A stretch of 26,278 bases of DNA, from assembly GCA_035652315.1 (NCBI GenBank), contig DASREA010000026.1, positions 1 to 26,278 of the forward strand, read 5' to 3'. Under the pieces are notes generated by a model, which had not been told where the DNA came from, did not search any database, and was given only the letters and a program-made list of their open reading frames with translations. The translations under genes and the position numbers were made by a program. This DNA is from CANKHA01 sp035652315 (GTDB lineage Bacteria > Pseudomonadota > Alphaproteobacteria > Rhizobiales > Xanthobacteraceae). Below, piece by piece: positions 24,716 through 26,278 of the stretch. The stretch's first letter is position 1. Each line of letters starts with the position of its first letter.

Positions 24716-25162
24716 ATGTTTCAAGAATTCTGGGGCGTGACCAAGGGCATTTGGTTCGGCGGTCCCGAAGATGGGCCGAATTGGATGACGATGATCAGGA
24801 ACTGGACGGACTGGAAGGCTTTGCCGTCTACCGCACGCGGCGTCTACGCGGAGACGCCGGCGGGCCCCGGAATCTACGAAGTCCGGGACGTCTCAAACGG
24901 TGATTTGGTCGTGTTCGATGCCGCCGCCGATCTGGCCACGGCGCTCGCTTCGCTCTGGCGACGGCCGTCCGCGCGGGTCTGGAAGTGGCAGAGGCTTTTC
25001 GGCAAGGGCCGCTCCGACCATGCTGCGATGGAACTCGAATACCGGATTTGGCCTCTCGGCAGCCTGGCCGAAGCGGAACATTTGGCCGATTGGCTGCGGG
25101 CGCGGCGGCAGCTTTACTGGCAGCGCGCGACGGGGGCGCCTTCGGCTTCCAGTGCCGCCTAA
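24716..25162 (+). CDS. Uncharacterised conserved protein, 148 residues, distantly GIY-YIG-like
   Basis: ATG 24716-24718 is preceded by GGGAGG about 6 bases upstream. The protein starts MFQEFWGVTKGIWFGGPEDGPNWMTMIRNW, which I associate with conserved hypotheticals of Bradyrhizobium-like species. The middle has GPGIYEVRDVSNGDLVVFDAAADLATALASLW and the end has ELEYRIWPLGSLAEAEHLADWLRARRQLYWQR. The GIYEVR start, the ordered Arg residues and the YR-W-x-EA-x-L pattern recall a degenerate GIY-YIG fold (for example GIYxVR for GIYxI). The YIG half is not obvious and nuclease activity should not be assumed. There is no signal peptide or membrane segment. The frame is open far upstream, but that part overlaps the previous gene and terminator. 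Confidence 0.8.
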   Translation: MFQEFWGVTKGIWFGGPEDGPNWMTMIRNWTDWKALPSTARGVYAETPAGPGIYEVRDVSNGDLVVFDAAADLATALASLWRRPSARVWKWQRLFGKGRSDHAAMELEYRIWPLGSLAEAEHLADWLRARRQLYWQRATGAPSASSAA

Positions 25163-25203
25163 CGGCCAGCCGCAACACTTTTCATGAGCTGAGGCGAAAC
25201 GCC

Positions 25204-25380
25204 ATGCTGAAATGGGCTTTGATTTTCCTGATTATCGCACTGATCGCCGCGGCCTTCGGCTTCACCGATATAGCCGCGGCTTCGGCGGGGATCGCTAAGA
25301 TCCTGTTTGGAATCTTCCTGTTCCTGTTCCTGGCCGTCGTCGTCGCAGGCTTGATTCTCGGCAATCTGTTCGCCCGCTAG
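25204..25380 (+). CDS. Small membrane protein, DUF1328 (YtjA) family
   Basis: This short gene encodes 58 residues: MLKWALIFLIIALIAAAFGF, then TDIAAASAGIAKILFGIFLFLFLAVVVAGLILGNLFAR. The two hydrophobic helices and the FGF-AxxxAxIAKxLF pattern match DUF1328, a family of two-helix inner-membrane proteins of unknown function that is widespread in proteobacteria. GAGG lies about 9 bases before ATG 25204-25206. It follows the 148-residue gene by 41 bp in the same direction and may be cotranscribed with it; it converges with gyrB 22 bp away. Confidence 0.88.
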   Translation: MLKWALIFLIIALIAAAFGFTDIAAASAGIAKILFGIFLFLFLAVVVAGLILGNLFAR

Positions 25381-25402
25381 CCTGCCGGCTGGCATAGCCG
25401 CC

Positions 25403-26278
25403 TCAGACGTCGACGCTTGCCGTCAACGCATTGTCCTGGATGAATTCCCGGCGCGGTTCGACCAATTCGCCCATCAGCTTGGTGAAGATGTCGTCGGCGT
25501 CGTCGATCTCCTTCACCTTGACCTGGAGAAGCGAGCGCGCGTTGGCATCGAGCGTCGTTTCCCAAAGCTGATCGGGGTTCATTTCGCCGAGGCCTTTGTA
25601 GCGCTGCATGGCGATGCCTTTGCGGCCTGCGGCCATCACCGCTTCAAAAAGGCCGATCGGACCGTGAATCGCCGTGTCTTCGCCCTTGCGGCGCAGGACA
25701 CCGGGCTTGGCGTAAATCTCCTGCAAGGACGCCGCATGCTCGTCGAGCTTCCGGGCATCGGCGGAACCGAGCAACGCCTGGTCGATGACCGCGGCTTCCT
25801 TGACGCCACGCACCGTGCGCGCAAAGCGGAAGCCCTGCGCTTCGACAAAGTGGCCTTCCCAGCCGCGCTCGGTTTCATCGGCCAGGGCGTCGAGCCGCCG
25901 GGCTATATAAGCGGCGGCCTGTTCGGCTTTTTGCGGATCGCCGGTGATCTTCTGGGTCAGCACGCCGGCAATTGCCGCCTGTTCGATGACCTGGCGGTTG
26001 TAGCGGCTGTGCAGACCGTTGAGCACGTTGCGGATGCTGCGCGCCTCTTCGACCAGCCGCTGCAGGTCGGCACCCGCGCGTTCCTCGCCGGAGGAAAGAC
26101 GCAGCACCGCGTCCTCGAGTCCCGCCGAGATCAAATAGTCCTCAAGCGCGCGTTCGTCCTTGAGATACTGCTCGGATTTTCCGCGGCTCACCTTGTAAAG
26201 CGGCGGCTGCGCGATGAAGAGATGGCCGCGGTTGATGAGCTCATTCATCTGCCGGTAGAAGAAGGTCAGCAGCAGCGT
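25403..26278 (-). CDS. gyrB: DNA gyrase subunit B, C-terminal part (5' end outside window)
   Basis: This is the last 291 or so codons of GyrB, the ATPase subunit of the type II topoisomerase that introduces negative supercoils. The frame is open at the right edge (TLLLTFFYRQMNELINRGHLFIAQPPLYKVSRGKSEQYLKD, TOPRIM region). An insert-like segment typical of proteobacterial GyrB follows (about ERALEDYLISAG to GFRFARTVRGVKE). The end is the GyrB hallmark QRYKGLGEMNPDQLWETTLD, then DIFTKLMGELVEPRREFIQDNAL. That tail and the insert favour GyrB over ParE. No ATPase domain is visible because it lies beyond the window. gyrB usually sits near dnaA-dnaN-recF, so this window may be close to the replication origin. 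Confidence 0.95.
   Translation of the reverse strand, partial: TLLLTFFYRQMNELINRGHLFIAQPPLYKVSRGKSEQYLKDERALEDYLISAGLEDAVLRLSSGEERAGADLQRLVEEARSIRNVLNGLHSRYNRQVIEQAAIAGVLTQKITGDPQKAEQAAAYIARRLDALADETERGWEGHFVEAQGFRFARTVRGVKEAAVIDQALLGSADARKLDEHAASLQEIYAKPGVLRRKGEDTAIHGPIGLFEAVMAAGRKGIAMQRYKGLGEMNPDQLWETTLDANARSLLQVKVKEIDDADDIFTKLMGELVEPRREFIQDNALTASVDV

Overview
This window comes from the chromosome of an alphaproteobacterium, most likely in the Hyphomicrobiales (a Bradyrhizobium/Rhodopseudomonas/Xanthobacteraceae-like lineage). The reasons are high G+C, promoters of the CTTGNC / CTATAT kind, family-typical versions of IF-2, NusA, a YlxR-L7Ae fusion, GyrB, a Mur-like Fur protein and a PraR-type regulator, and two alphaproteobacterial families (DUF2336, and the small DUF1328 membrane protein). 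Intergenic palindromes of the type scattered through Bradyrhizobium-like genomes also fit. The content is almost entirely conserved housekeeping. I see no phage, transposase, CRISPR, rRNA or tRNA, and no multi-gene system that looks new.

Layout. (1) 1-7167, minus strand: the translation/transcription operon rimP-nusA-ylxR-infB-rbfA-truB. It has a recognisable promoter near 7281-7308 and a terminator-like hairpin inside its leader just before rimP. truB runs off the left edge and carries an in-frame 85-residue tandem duplication. (2) 7454-8551, plus strand: a lone DUF2336 gene, convergent with the next block. (3) 8548-22657, minus strand: a long co-directional series transcribed murJ-trpS-usp-nfu-tsaB-rimI-fur-plsC-miaB-phoH-ybeY-lnt-praR-metK-trmB. 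Several junctions overlap by 1-4 bases (tsaB/rimI, rimI/fur, fur/plsC, phoH/ybeY). It combines peptidoglycan lipid II export, tRNA modification (TsaB, MiaB, TrmB), tRNA charging, Fe-S maturation, metal regulation, lipid and lipoprotein acylation, SAM synthesis and ribosome maturation (YbeY). (4) 22755-25380, plus strand: adenosine kinase, a probably frameshifted coiled-coil membrane protein, a strong terminator, an uncharacterised 148-residue protein and a DUF1328 protein. (5) 25403-26278, minus strand: the C-terminal part of gyrB, which runs off the right edge.

The most unusual observations are the truB tandem duplication, the possible attenuator before rimP-nusA, the loss of corC between ybeY and lnt with a 15-codon open frame left behind, a 90-bp palindromic element that fills the metK-trmB gap and supplies the trmB ribosome-binding site, an inverted repeat over the adenosine kinase -35 box, a three-half-site operator-like repeat at 23826-23858, and the frameshift in the gene after it.
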